Of a DNA stretch of 28,370 nt, positions 14,232 through 20,215 are shown one piece after another. The notes beneath the pieces are model-generated. The model saw only the letters and a list, made by a program, of their open reading frames with translations, ran no database searches and was not told the origin of the DNA. How positions within the stretch are numbered: the first letter of the stretch is position 1; each line of letters opens with the position of its first letter. Origin of the DNA: a virus; the IMG/VR virus record IMGVR_UViG_3300034072_000907, positions 1 through 28,370 of that record. One strand, given 5' to 3'. Made by a program: the position numbers and the translations under genes.

Positions 14232-14693
14232 ATGGGCAACGTGATTGCAAGGCAGCGGCTGTTCCTGAACGCCGACAAGACGAAGCTCGTGGGCGAAGGC
14301 GATACCGAGGGCGCGTTCCTCTATGTCGCGCCTGGCGATGAAATCCCCGAGGACGCGCACGATCTTTTCGGCCTGGAGGATGGCGCGCTGCCCGACTTCA
14401 AGCCTGCCGATCCCGGCGAGGTCGCTGACAAGGTGCCGAACGTTGCCCCGCCACCGGGCCCGAAGGAAAAGGCGGCGCGGCGGGCGGCCAACATTGAAGC
14501 AAACGCGAAAGCCAGGGAGCAGGCCAAGGTCGGCACCCAGGCCAAGGCCGATAAGGGCGCTTCGACTACCAAGGAAGCTGGCCCCGGCAAGAACAAGGAA
14601 GCTGCCCCGGGGGCGGACAAGTCGGACGGCAAGTCTGCCGATGGCACTGGCGGCGATGCTGGCGGCGCTCCTGGCGAAGGCGGGCAGGCCTAA
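14232..14693 (+). CDS. hypothetical head-region protein with low-complexity tail
   Basis: A 153-aa protein. The first 60 or so residues look folded (VIARQRLFLNADKTKLVGEG, then GAFLYVAPGDEIPEDAHDLF), while the rest is a low-complexity Ala/Lys/Gly/Pro stretch (KEKAARRAANIEANAKAREQ, GKNKEAAPGADKSDGKSADG) that is probably disordered. Similar small proteins lie between capsid and head-tail connector genes in siphophages, but I do not recognise a family. The tail could arise from repeat expansion: short AAG/GCC-rich units recur at 14460-14690. Confidence 0.6.
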   Translation: MGNVIARQRLFLNADKTKLVGEGDTEGAFLYVAPGDEIPEDAHDLFGLEDGALPDFKPADPGEVADKVPNVAPPPGPKEKAARRAANIEANAKAREQAKVGTQAKADKGASTTKEAGPGKNKEAAPGADKSDGKSADGTGGDAGGAPGEGGQA

Positions 14694-14696
14694 GCC

Positions 14697-15263
14697 ATGG
14701 CGCTGATCGACCGGGTCAAGGAACGCACGGGCAGCGACCTTTCCGATACCGAGCTGCAGGCGATGATCGACGGCATTGCCGACGAGATGGAGCTGCGGTT
14801 CGGTCCGGCAGGGCCGGTGCTGGTGCTGTCCGGCGACCCGGCCGATCCGGCCACGCAATATCGCCGCACGCTGCGCCTGGTGCGCGCGATCGACACGGCC
14901 GAGGATATCGAGATTGTCGAAATCGATCCCGGCAACAGTGGCGATGCCAGCGCCCGCGTGACGCTGGCGGCGGACGATTACCGTGTGCTGCATGGCGGGC
15001 GCACGCTGCAGCGCCTGATCAGCGGCACCAACGGGCGCGAGTTCTGGGCACCGATGGTCGAGCTTTCCTACACGCCCAAGGGCGAGCAGGCGGCGCGCGA
15101 GGAAGCGACGATCCAGCTGATGCAGCTGCAGCTTTCCTATCGCGGTGGCCTGAAGTCCGAACGGGCGGGTGACTACAGCTTCACCCTGTCCGGCGACATG
15201 GGCGCAGACCGCGAGAAGATCTTCGAAGGGCTCGCGCAGCGTCGCGGGATGGTGATGGCATGA
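14697..15263 (+). CDS. head-tail connector protein (HK97 gp6-like)
   Basis: A 188-aa protein beginning with the helical LIDRVKERTGSDLSDTELQA, then MIDGIADEMELRFG, the usual start of gp6-like connector (head completion) proteins that form a ring under the portal. The centre is a beta domain (RTLRLVRAIDTAEDIEIVEI, RVTLAADDYRVLHGGRTLQR). It ends with the common segment AREEATIQLMQLQLSYRGGL and KSERAGDYSFTLSG. Order after capsid and decoration genes fits. The stop overlaps the next start (ATGA). Confidence 0.78.
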   Translation: MALIDRVKERTGSDLSDTELQAMIDGIADEMELRFGPAGPVLVLSGDPADPATQYRRTLRLVRAIDTAEDIEIVEIDPGNSGDASARVTLAADDYRVLHGGRTLQRLISGTNGREFWAPMVELSYTPKGEQAAREEATIQLMQLQLSYRGGLKSERAGDYSFTLSGDMGADREKIFEGLAQRRGMVMA

Positions 15264-15457
15264 GCGAAGTTGATGCAGCGCAGGAGCTGCTGACCAAGAC
15301 GGCAACCGCGATCGAGGCTGTGGCCGCGATGCTGAAGGCGATGCAGACGGCATCCTGCGATCCGCGTGGCATGGCCGTCTGCCGCACACAGTTTGAAACC
15401 GCCTTTCTCTGGGTTGCCAATGCCCAGGGCGGCGAACCTGTGTTTGGGGGAGCCTGA
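15260..15457 (+). CDS. candidate Acb2-like (Acb2/Tad1 hairpin) cyclic-nucleotide sponge
   Basis: A 65-aa all-helical protein: an N-terminal helix (VDAAQELLTKTATAIEAVAA) joined by a CDPRG turn to a second helix (MAVCRTQFETAFLWVANA). The turn and second helix follow the pattern of the Acb2/Tad1 hairpin proteins (Arg, then a helix of the type lAlTklEEAxMWxxxA). Acb2 hexamers sequester cyclic di- and trinucleotides and block CBASS anti-phage signalling; in B3-like Pseudomonas phages the gene also lies among structural genes. The protein is shorter than many family members, and the match is by pattern only. It overlaps both neighbours (ATGA and TGATG), so it is expressed with the head genes. Confidence 0.5.
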   Translation: MSEVDAAQELLTKTATAIEAVAAMLKAMQTASCDPRGMAVCRTQFETAFLWVANAQGGEPVFGGA

Positions 15458-15717
15458 TGTTTCGTGGCTTCCGCATCATGGCATTGGCCGCTGCTTTCGC
15501 GGTTTCAGCGTCGCCCATCGGACCGACCGGTGACAAGGGCTTGGCCTGTGAAGTCGCGCCTCGTGCCACTACGCGCCGTCAGAAGGCGCGTCGGCTTGTA
15601 CATAACGGGTGGCGTCGGCGGCGCAGCCGTGGCCCTGCTTCGCATCCCCGCCGCCGTTCAAACCGGCTGCATGTCAGCCGCCGCGTGCGCCGCCGCAATC
15701 GCAGACGGGCAGCATGA
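15457..15717 (+). CDS. small Arg-rich protein with signal-like N-terminus (uncertain frame)
   Basis: An 86-aa ORF. It starts in a TGATG overlap with the previous gene and ends in an ATGA overlap with the next, the arrangement used by most real genes here. The N-terminus looks like a signal peptide (FRGFRIMALAAAFAVSASP). From about residue 37 it becomes extremely Arg-rich (RATTRRQKARRL, WRRRRSRG, RVRRRNRRRAA), which often marks a shadow frame in GC-rich DNA. The +1 frame (15548-15748) looks more protein-like over that part, so a frameshifted or overlapping gene is possible. No function can be assigned. Confidence 0.4.
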   Translation: MFRGFRIMALAAAFAVSASPIGPTGDKGLACEVAPRATTRRQKARRLVHNGWRRRRSRGPASHPRRRSNRLHVSRRVRRRNRRRAA

Positions 15718-15748
15718 CGCGCCCTCGCTCTCCCAAGCTCGTACGTAA
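15548..15748 (+). CDS. alternative/overlapping small membrane ORF
   Basis: A 66-aa reading frame starting at GTG 15548 with AAGGG upstream. Its third codon positions look more GC-rich than in the overlapping 15457-15717 frame, and it encodes a plausible basic N-terminus plus a hydrophobic helix (GLYITGGVGGAAVALLRIPA), then an Ala/Cys-rich segment. It could be a real overlapping gene, the displaced 3' part of a frameshifted version of the previous gene, or spurious. It runs 35 bases into the next gene, which weakens the case. Confidence 0.3.
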   Translation: MKSRLVPLRAVRRRVGLYITGGVGGAAVALLRIPAAVQTGCMSAAACAAAIADGQHDAPSLSQART

Positions 15749-15992
15749 GCCGCTGCAGGTGACGCCTGAGCTGCAGGCGTTGGCCGAGAAGTTCTATCCG
15801 ATCCCGAAAGGCGCAAAGATCTGGCAGGGCTTCAGCTGGAACGATGCTCAAGGCTGCAAGCGTCGCATGCGTCTGTACTTCGACGACGGGCTGCAACTGG
15901 ACGCAAAATTCGGCGCGCCGATCGACGGCATGCAGACGATCGGTAACTACAGCCTGAAGTTCAATCTGGTCACCGAAAGGAACGCAGCGTGA
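15714..15992 (+). CDS. small hypothetical protein (92 aa)
   Basis: A 92-aa protein with a basic N-terminus, a short helix (VTPELQALAEKFYPIPKG) and a beta-rich second half (KRRMRLYFDDGLQLDAKFG, MQTIGNYSLKFNLVTE). I do not recognise a family. The start overlaps the upstream stop (ATGA), and the stop overlaps the GTG of the next gene. It lies in the accessory-looking block between head-tail joining genes, so a role outside virion structure is as likely as a structural one. Confidence 0.55.
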   Translation: MTRPRSPKLVRKPLQVTPELQALAEKFYPIPKGAKIWQGFSWNDAQGCKRRMRLYFDDGLQLDAKFGAPIDGMQTIGNYSLKFNLVTERNAA

Positions 15993-16204
15993 TCCTGACG
16001 CTCTTCCTTGTCTGGCTTGCTGGTCTGAGCATCGGGTTGCTGATGACGTGGCTGAAAGTGCGCAAGCCGATGGACCCGATCGGCGGGGCAATCACCCTCA
16101 TGTTCGGCGTGGTCTTCTCGATCTTCTGGCCGGTGGTCGTTGTCTACTGCGTAGGCATGGGATGCTGGTGCGTCGCGCGTTGGCCCGAGGAGATCGAGCC
16201 ATGA
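15989..16204 (+). CDS. small two-helix membrane protein
   Basis: A 71-aa protein with two hydrophobic helices (ILTLFLVWLAGLSIGLLMTW and GAITLMFGVVFSIFWPVVVV) separated by a short basic loop (LKVRKPMDP), and an acidic C-terminus. GTG 15989 overlaps the upstream stop and the stop overlaps the next ATG. Both termini are probably on the same side of the inner membrane. Candidates include a superinfection-exclusion or holin/antiholin-type protein, but nothing specific is recognised. Confidence 0.55.
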   Translation: MILTLFLVWLAGLSIGLLMTWLKVRKPMDPIGGAITLMFGVVFSIFWPVVVVYCVGMGCWCVARWPEEIEP

Positions 16205-16854
16205 GCCTGGCTGATCCCGTCCACGGGCCGATGCCGGGCCGGGTGCTCTGCAAGGATTGCGCGCATATCAGCGGCGGGACCTGCATCCGTCCGATCGGCC
16301 TGCACTTCGACGCCGGCATCAACGGCTTTCGCAAGCGGCTGCATGTCAGTGCGGCGCTGGAGCGAGGCCGCCTCAAGACGCTGGCCAAGCGCGTCTGTTG
16401 CGGGCCGGATGGGCAGTTCTTCGAGCCGAAGGGCGCGCTTGATCCGATCCTGCCGGTGGATGCGCCACGCGACGATAGCGAGTTCGATATTCCTGCCGAT
16501 CCGGTCGCGTCGGTTCTGGACACGCTGCGAAGCAACCCGCCCGAAGTGATCGCGTGGGCCAAGAGATCAGCCAGCCTGGGAAGGGACCCGACAATGACCG
16601 ACGAGCAGATCAAGCACATGGTCAACCGCTTCCTTAGCTGGAAGCTGCCTGCCGATTTCGCTCCGGATTGCGGGATTTCGTTCGACCGTGTGTCCTGCAA
16701 GGGAACGCCGCACGAGTTTCATTACGCGCCGGTTGGCACCAACCTGCTAACCGCATCGCAGGCCGAAGCAATGATCCGCCACATGCTCGTCGGCATTCCG
16801 GCAGGCCGTGCGCATGACACGATTGCGGACAGCGACGGGGATGACGGCGCATGA
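16201..16854 (+). CDS. Cys-rich N-terminal plus phage C-terminal domain protein
   Basis: A 217-aa protein with two parts. Residues 1-80 carry a Cys pattern, C-x2-C-x7-C (LCKDCAHISGGTCIRPIG) and later CCGPDGQFFEP, suggesting a small metal-binding module. After an acidic linker, the C-terminal 90 residues (TDEQIKHMVNRFLSWKLPAD, then ISFDRV, and GTNLLTASQAEAMIRHMLVG) match a short phage protein that I recall as free-standing in other alphaproteobacterial phages. This ORF may therefore be a fusion of two common small phage proteins. ATG 16201 overlaps the upstream stop, and the stop overlaps the next start. Function unknown. Confidence 0.55.
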   Translation: MSLADPVHGPMPGRVLCKDCAHISGGTCIRPIGLHFDAGINGFRKRLHVSAALERGRLKTLAKRVCCGPDGQFFEPKGALDPILPVDAPRDDSEFDIPADPVASVLDTLRSNPPEVIAWAKRSASLGRDPTMTDEQIKHMVNRFLSWKLPADFAPDCGISFDRVSCKGTPHEFHYAPVGTNLLTASQAEAMIRHMLVGIPAGRAHDTIADSDGDDGA

Positions 16855-16994
16855 CTTCCGAGCAGATCCTGCTGGTCAGCCTTGGCGCTGCTGCGTTGCT
16901 TCTGCTGCCATTCGTCGGCGGTGGTGGCCGCGCCTCGCGCCCCAAGGCCCCGCCGCCGTTACCAGGTACGCCACCACCGCCGCAGAGGAAGTGA
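16851..16994 (+). CDS. 47-aa membrane peptide with Pro-rich tail
   Basis: A short ORF whose ATG overlaps the upstream stop (ATGA). It encodes one hydrophobic helix (ILLVSLGAAALLLLPFV), a Gly turn, then a basic Pro-rich tail (RASRPKAPPPLPGTPPPPQR). It ends one base before the GTG start of the following gene. Overlap and spacing support it. The product is probably a single-span inner-membrane peptide with a cytoplasmic tail; function unknown. Confidence 0.5.
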   Translation: MTSEQILLVSLGAAALLLLPFVGGGGRASRPKAPPPLPGTPPPPQRK

Positions 16995-16995
16995 C

Positions 16996-17304
16996 GTGAA
17001 AGCTGATGTCATCTCTGACAACCCGATGCTGGCAGCGCTGATCGATTGGCGCGAGGATCTGGCGCGCGCGGCAGAGGCGCGCGGTGACGAGATGTTCATG
17101 TTCGTGCCTGACGCCTGGTTCGAAGAGCCGCACTGGTTTTGCACGCAGGGGCATGTCTCTCGAGTCTATCTGCGGACAGACGCCGGGGCGCGATGCGAGG
17201 CATGCCATGGCGAGGTCATTCTTGGCCCTGCAATGACCGAGGCGGACTTTGCCCAAGTGCTTGGCGGGCTTGCGCTGAAAGTGGCGCAGGAAGCTGCGTC
17301 ATGA
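16996..17304 (+). CDS. phage zinc-ribbon protein
   Basis: A 102-aa protein with a zinc-ribbon-like motif: WFCTQGHVSRVYLRTDAGAR then CEACHGEVILGPAM, giving C-x3-H and C-x2-C ligand pairs about 15 residues apart. Small proteins with this knuckle (a CxxGHVS-type strand, then a C-x2-C turn and a LGP ending) are common in tailed phages, with no settled function. GTG 16996 is the likely start, with GAGGA about 8 bases upstream. The stop overlaps the head-closure ATG. Confidence 0.6.
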   Translation: MKADVISDNPMLAALIDWREDLARAAEARGDEMFMFVPDAWFEEPHWFCTQGHVSRVYLRTDAGARCEACHGEVILGPAMTEADFAQVLGGLALKVAQEAAS

Positions 17305-17648
17305 TCTCCGGACGGCTGACCATGCGGGCGCAGATCGAGCGCGAGACGGCGACCGGCAGCGATGCCTGGGGCGGGCCGAATGCGGGCACGTTCGCGCCGC
17401 TGGGCGATCCGGTGGCGTGCTTTGTCTACTCGCAGCAAGCGAGCCAGCTGATCGACGGGCAGAAGCAGGCGCAGATTGAAGTGACGCGCGCATTGTTCGC
17501 GCCGGGCACGGACGTGCGGCCGGGCGACCGCCTGGCGAGCGTCACGGATCGCAAGGGCACCCTGCTGCATGCCGGGCCACTGAAGGTCGAAGGTCCGGTG
17601 CAGTTCAAGCATACGCACCTTGAAGCGACGTTGGAGAGGATCGTCTGA
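17301..17648 (+). CDS. head closure / head-tail adaptor protein
   Basis: A 115-aa mainly beta protein of the SPP1 gp16/HK97 head-closure type: ISGRLTMRAQIERETATGSD, a strand with GDPVACFVYSQQASQLIDGQ, then IEVTRALFAPGTDVRPGDRL and a closing strand LEATLERIV. It would seal the portal-connector channel after packaging and provide the surface for tail joining. It follows the accessory block and starts a run of tail-completion genes. The start overlaps the upstream stop (ATGA), and the stop overlaps the next ATG by one base. Confidence 0.72.
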   Translation: MISGRLTMRAQIERETATGSDAWGGPNAGTFAPLGDPVACFVYSQQASQLIDGQKQAQIEVTRALFAPGTDVRPGDRLASVTDRKGTLLHAGPLKVEGPVQFKHTHLEATLERIV

Positions 17649-18238
17649 TGGCGCAAAGCTCTCTCCGCTGGAACGGCAAGGCCGTGAAGGCGCGCATGCT
17701 TGCGGCGACGATCAGAGGCGTCAACGACACGATGGCTGCCGCGGTGAACCATGCCAAGGCGAACCACGACTGGGACAATGACACCGGCAACCTCAATCGC
17801 GGCATCGTGATCCTGGGCAATGCCGCGCCCGACGAGAAGGGCGTAAGCGGCACCTGGGGCGTGGTCGACGTGGAGTATGCGCTGATCCACGAGCTGGGCG
17901 GCGTGATCGAGCCGAAGAACTCCAAGTTCCTGGCTATCCCGGTGACGGACCTGGCGCGCAAGGCCGGATCGCCGCGCAACCTGGTCGGCCTTGCCTACGT
18001 GCAGAGCATCAAGGGCCAGCCCATGCTGGTCGATGATGAAAGCGGCGAGGTCCACTACATCCTCAAGCGCAGCGTGACGATCCCGGCGCGGCCATACCTG
18101 CGCCCGGCAGGCGATGCGAAGTATCCCGAGCTGGCGGCGAACATCCGCAAGGCATGGGACAGGCTGAAGCCCGGTGAAGCTGGCGGTGCGCCCAGCGGTT
18201 CGGGGGGCGGATCGGCGGGAGGTGACGGCGATGCCTGA
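17648..18238 (+). CDS. tail completion protein, HK97 gp10-like
   Basis: A 196-aa protein resembling HK97 gp10: a helical N-terminus (VKARMLAATIRGVNDTMAAA), the core NDTGNLNRGIVILG, then VVDVEYALIHELGGVIEPKN, and the family-typical IPARPYLRPAGDAKYPELA near the end. Gp10-like proteins join the tail to the head. The C-terminus is a Gly/Ser-rich low-complexity extension that overlaps the next start. The start shares one base with the stop of the head-closure gene. Confidence 0.75.
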   Translation: MAQSSLRWNGKAVKARMLAATIRGVNDTMAAAVNHAKANHDWDNDTGNLNRGIVILGNAAPDEKGVSGTWGVVDVEYALIHELGGVIEPKNSKFLAIPVTDLARKAGSPRNLVGLAYVQSIKGQPMLVDDESGEVHYILKRSVTIPARPYLRPAGDAKYPELAANIRKAWDRLKPGEAGGAPSGSGGGSAGGDGDA

Positions 18239-18662
18239 CATCCCCGCCGATCCGATTGGCGCGATCGTCGCGATCCTGCTGGCCGATGCCGACGTGGCAG
18301 CCCGGGTTGGTACGCGCGGCTTTGGTGGCGAGCTGCCTGCAGCCGAGACCGATGACATGCCGCGCGATGCCTTCGTGGTGAAGGCGTCGGGCGGTGCTGC
18401 CGTGAACGGGCGTGGCTTTGCCGAGTACGATACCCAGCGGGTGGACCTCTATGCCTTCGGGCAGACGCCAGCGCTGGCCGCGTCGCTTGCCGATCTGTGC
18501 GCGCTGAAGCTGCGCCGGGCGCGATCGCAAGTAGCGGACGGCACGTTCGTGCACTGGGTTCAAAGCGCCGGGGGTTTTTCGAGTGGGCGGGAGCCGGTGA
18601 CCGATTGGCCGCGCGCGTGGCGATCGTTCCAGATCCAGTACGCGCTGGTCAAAGTAAGCTGA
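18231..18662 (+). CDS. tail terminator-like protein (DUF3168-type)
   Basis: A 143-aa protein with a layout typical of tail terminators: an N-terminal helix (PIGAIVAILLADADVAARVG), a strand DAFVVKASGG, then the segment VDLYAFGQTPALAASLADLC followed by a beta sheet ending WRSFQIQYALVKVS. It would cap the growing tail tube at the correct length and connect it to the head. ATG 18231 is well supported by a strong ribosome binding site, GGGAGGTGA at 18217-18225. It overlaps the gp10-like gene by 8 bases. Confidence 0.7.
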   Translation: MPDIPADPIGAIVAILLADADVAARVGTRGFGGELPAAETDDMPRDAFVVKASGGAAVNGRGFAEYDTQRVDLYAFGQTPALAASLADLCALKLRRARSQVADGTFVHWVQSAGGFSSGREPVTDWPRAWRSFQIQYALVKVS

Positions 18663-18675
18663 AGAGGAGGTTTAG

Positions 18676-19272
18676 ATGGAACCGTATGAAATCGTAGGAC
18701 AGCCGTTGACGCTGTGGCTGGCTCCGGTCGGCACCGCGTTCCCGGACATTGATGCAGCGCCGGGCAATCCGTGGGTGCTGGTTGGCACCAGCGGCGATCG
18801 CAGCGAGACCGAGGAAGGCGTGACGGTGACGCACAGCCAGACCATCAACAAGGTCCGCGCAGGCGGCTCGGTCGGCGCGGTCAAGGCTTTCCGCCCGGAA
18901 GAAGACCTGATGTTCCGCGTCACGCTGATGGATGTCAGCCTGGAGCAGTACAAGCTGGCGGTGAACGGCAATGCGCTGACCACCGTGGCGGCCGGCGCCG
19001 GCACGGTCGGCACCAAGAAGATGGGCCTTTCCCGGGGCAAGGACGTGACGGTCTATGCACTGATCGCGCGGGGTGTTTCGCCATATGACCCGACGTTCGA
19101 GGCGCAGTACCAGGTGCCGCGCTGCTACGTTTCGGGGAGCCCGGCGATCGTCTACCGCAAGGGCCAGCCTGCCGGCATCGAGCTGACGTTTGAAGCGCTG
19201 GAAGATCTGGAAGCGGCAAGCGAAGACGAGCGCTTCGGCAGCCTGATCGCGCAGCACCAGGCGGCGCTCTGA
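18676..19272 (+). CDS. major tail tube protein
   Basis: A 198-aa beta-sandwich protein with features of siphophage tail tube proteins: YEIVGQPLTLWLAPVGTAFP at the N-terminus, a loop with TSGDRSETEEGVTVTHSQTI, then FRPEEDLMFRVTLMDVSLEQ and a closing strand RKGQPAGIELTFEALEDLEA. It polymerises as stacked hexamers around the tape measure. A strong ribosome binding site (GGAGG, 18666-18670) lies five bases before the ATG. It is the last gene before an intrinsic terminator, consistent with the end of the head/tail-tube transcript. Confidence 0.8.
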   Translation: MEPYEIVGQPLTLWLAPVGTAFPDIDAAPGNPWVLVGTSGDRSETEEGVTVTHSQTINKVRAGGSVGAVKAFRPEEDLMFRVTLMDVSLEQYKLAVNGNALTTVAAGAGTVGTKKMGLSRGKDVTVYALIARGVSPYDPTFEAQYQVPRCYVSGSPAIVYRKGQPAGIELTFEALEDLEAASEDERFGSLIAQHQAAL

Positions 19273-19283
19273 CGGGCAAACCA

Positions 19284-19309
19284 GCGGCGGCGTTGCGCGA
19301 CGCCACCGC
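19284..19309 (+). other. hairpin after the tail tube gene
   Basis: GCGGCGGCGT (19284-19293) pairs with ACGCCACCGC (19300-19309) with one mismatch around a six-base loop. It begins 11 bases after the tail tube stop and lies just ahead of a stronger terminator hairpin. It may protect the 3' end of the abundant tail tube mRNA or form a tandem terminator. Confidence 0.45.
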
Positions 19310-19321
19310 ATGGCCTAAGAG

Positions 19322-19357
19322 ACGGGGAGGCGAGCAGTGCTCCTGCCTTCCCGTTTT
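19322..19357 (+). terminator. intrinsic terminator after the tail tube gene
   Basis: ACGGGGAGGC (19322-19331) pairs with GCCTTCCCGT (19345-19354) with a single G-U wobble, and the enclosed GAGCA/TGCTC extends the stem. The stem runs into TTTT (19354-19357). This is the clearest Rho-independent terminator in the window. It separates the head/tail-tube operon from the next late operator, only 21 bases downstream. Confidence 0.75.
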
Positions 19358-19378
19358 CGTACTGGCCTCACTTTCCCC

Positions 19379-19399
19379 CACGGACAGGTGTCCGGGGCG
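19379..19399 (+). promoter_or_regulatory. putative late operator/promoter element, copy 3 (tail operon)
   Basis: Third identical copy of the 21-bp repeat (dyad 19381-19394), 34 bases before the ATG of the tail chaperone gene and directly after an intrinsic terminator. The position corresponds to a separate tail promoter, as with the P promoter of Mu. Since the upstream transcript should stop, this element is the most obvious source of transcription for the remaining 9 kb of tail genes. Confidence 0.72.
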
Positions 19400-19433
19400 C
19401 AGGTGACATTGTCGGGCGGGCATATCGGCCTGC

Positions 19434-19958
19434 ATGGACAAGCCCGAACCTTCTGAAACAGCGCAAGCATCCGGCCGTGCCGACGGGCCGCTGCTCGATC
19501 TCACCACGCTGATTGTCAGGCCGACGATCATTATCGACGGCAAGATCTTCGAGATCCTTTCTCCCGACGAAGTTTCGATCATCGACAGCCATCGGTTCGG
19601 CTTGTGGGGGCGGCGCATCCAGGCGCTGGCCGACATTGAGGGCGAAGACGCCGAGAAGGAACTGACCGAGCTGGTGAGCAAGGTGGCTCGCAAGGTCACC
19701 GTGGGCGTGCCGGACGAAGTCTTTGCCAAGCTGCCTGGTGCGCATCGGCAGGCAATCAGCGATGTTTTTACCGGGCTCTTGCTGCGCAATCGTCTCGGCG
19801 TGGCAGGAGCGATCGCGAAGGCGGCGGGGCTGGCGAAGGAAGCGACCGAAAGCCTGCCGACTGGGGAGAGACCATACCCCGTCTCGTCCGTTTCTTCGGC
19901 GGAGAGCCGCAGTGGTGGCTGGCTGAAGCCCCTGCGGCGTTGGTTCGGGCGTTCATGA
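19434..19958 (+). CDS. tail assembly chaperone, upstream (gpG-like) product
   Basis: A 174-aa protein placed directly before the second chaperone frame and the tape measure gene, as gpG is in lambda-type tails. After a polar N-terminus comes a folded region (LIVRPTIIIDGKIFEILSPD, then VSIIDSHRFGLWGRRIQALA) and helices (AEKELTELVSKVARKVTVGV, DVFTGLLLRNRLGVAGAIAK). The last 25 residues after PTGERPYP are Ser/Arg-rich, and the -1 frame over the same bases reads more like protein, so many ribosomes may shift before the stop. It would coat the tape measure during tail assembly. The ribosome binding site is weak; expression probably comes from the late operator 34 bases upstream. Confidence 0.7.
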   Translation: MDKPEPSETAQASGRADGPLLDLTTLIVRPTIIIDGKIFEILSPDEVSIIDSHRFGLWGRRIQALADIEGEDAEKELTELVSKVARKVTVGVPDEVFAKLPGAHRQAISDVFTGLLLRNRLGVAGAIAKAAGLAKEATESLPTGERPYPVSSVSSAESRSGGWLKPLRRWFGRS

Positions 19959-20215
19959 CGATGCTGCCGCGCCTTCAGGCTGAAGAGCAGCTGGACGCGA
20001 TCCGCGCGGGCGGACTGGCGTTCGGCGGCTACAAGCCCGACGCCCAGCGCGAAATGATGGCGCGGTTGCACAAGATTGCGAACGGCCATGAGCGGCGTCC
20101 GCGTGCACGCAAGCCCAAGCCTGCCATGCTAGGATCTATGGGTATCGGCATGAAGCTCGTGCCGATCAAAAGCGCCGGCTCAGAAGCTTCTCATGGGCAG
20201 GTAAGCCATGGCTGA
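19955..20215 (+). CDS. tail assembly chaperone, downstream (gpT-like) frame, probably made by -1 frameshift
   Basis: An 86-aa frame from ATG 19955, which overlaps the upstream stop (ATGA). The same frame stays open well upstream and reads GETIPRLVRFFGGEPQWWLA then EAPAALVRAFMTMLPRLQAE from about 19865, which looks like genuine protein. The frame is -1 relative to the gpG-like gene, exactly the relation needed for a G-GT fusion by programmed -1 frameshifting. No canonical heptamer was found, so internal initiation at 19955 cannot be excluded. The C-terminus is basic (HERRPRARKPKPAM). It overlaps the tape measure start by 8 bases. Confidence 0.68.
   Translation: MTMLPRLQAEEQLDAIRAGGLAFGGYKPDAQREMMARLHKIANGHERRPRARKPKPAMLGSMGIGMKLVPIKSAGSEASHGQVSHG

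Noticed and set aside
13986-15569. A 527-aa minus-strand open frame
   Set aside because: Covers four + strand head genes with good starts and family matches; the antisense translation has no recognisable fold.
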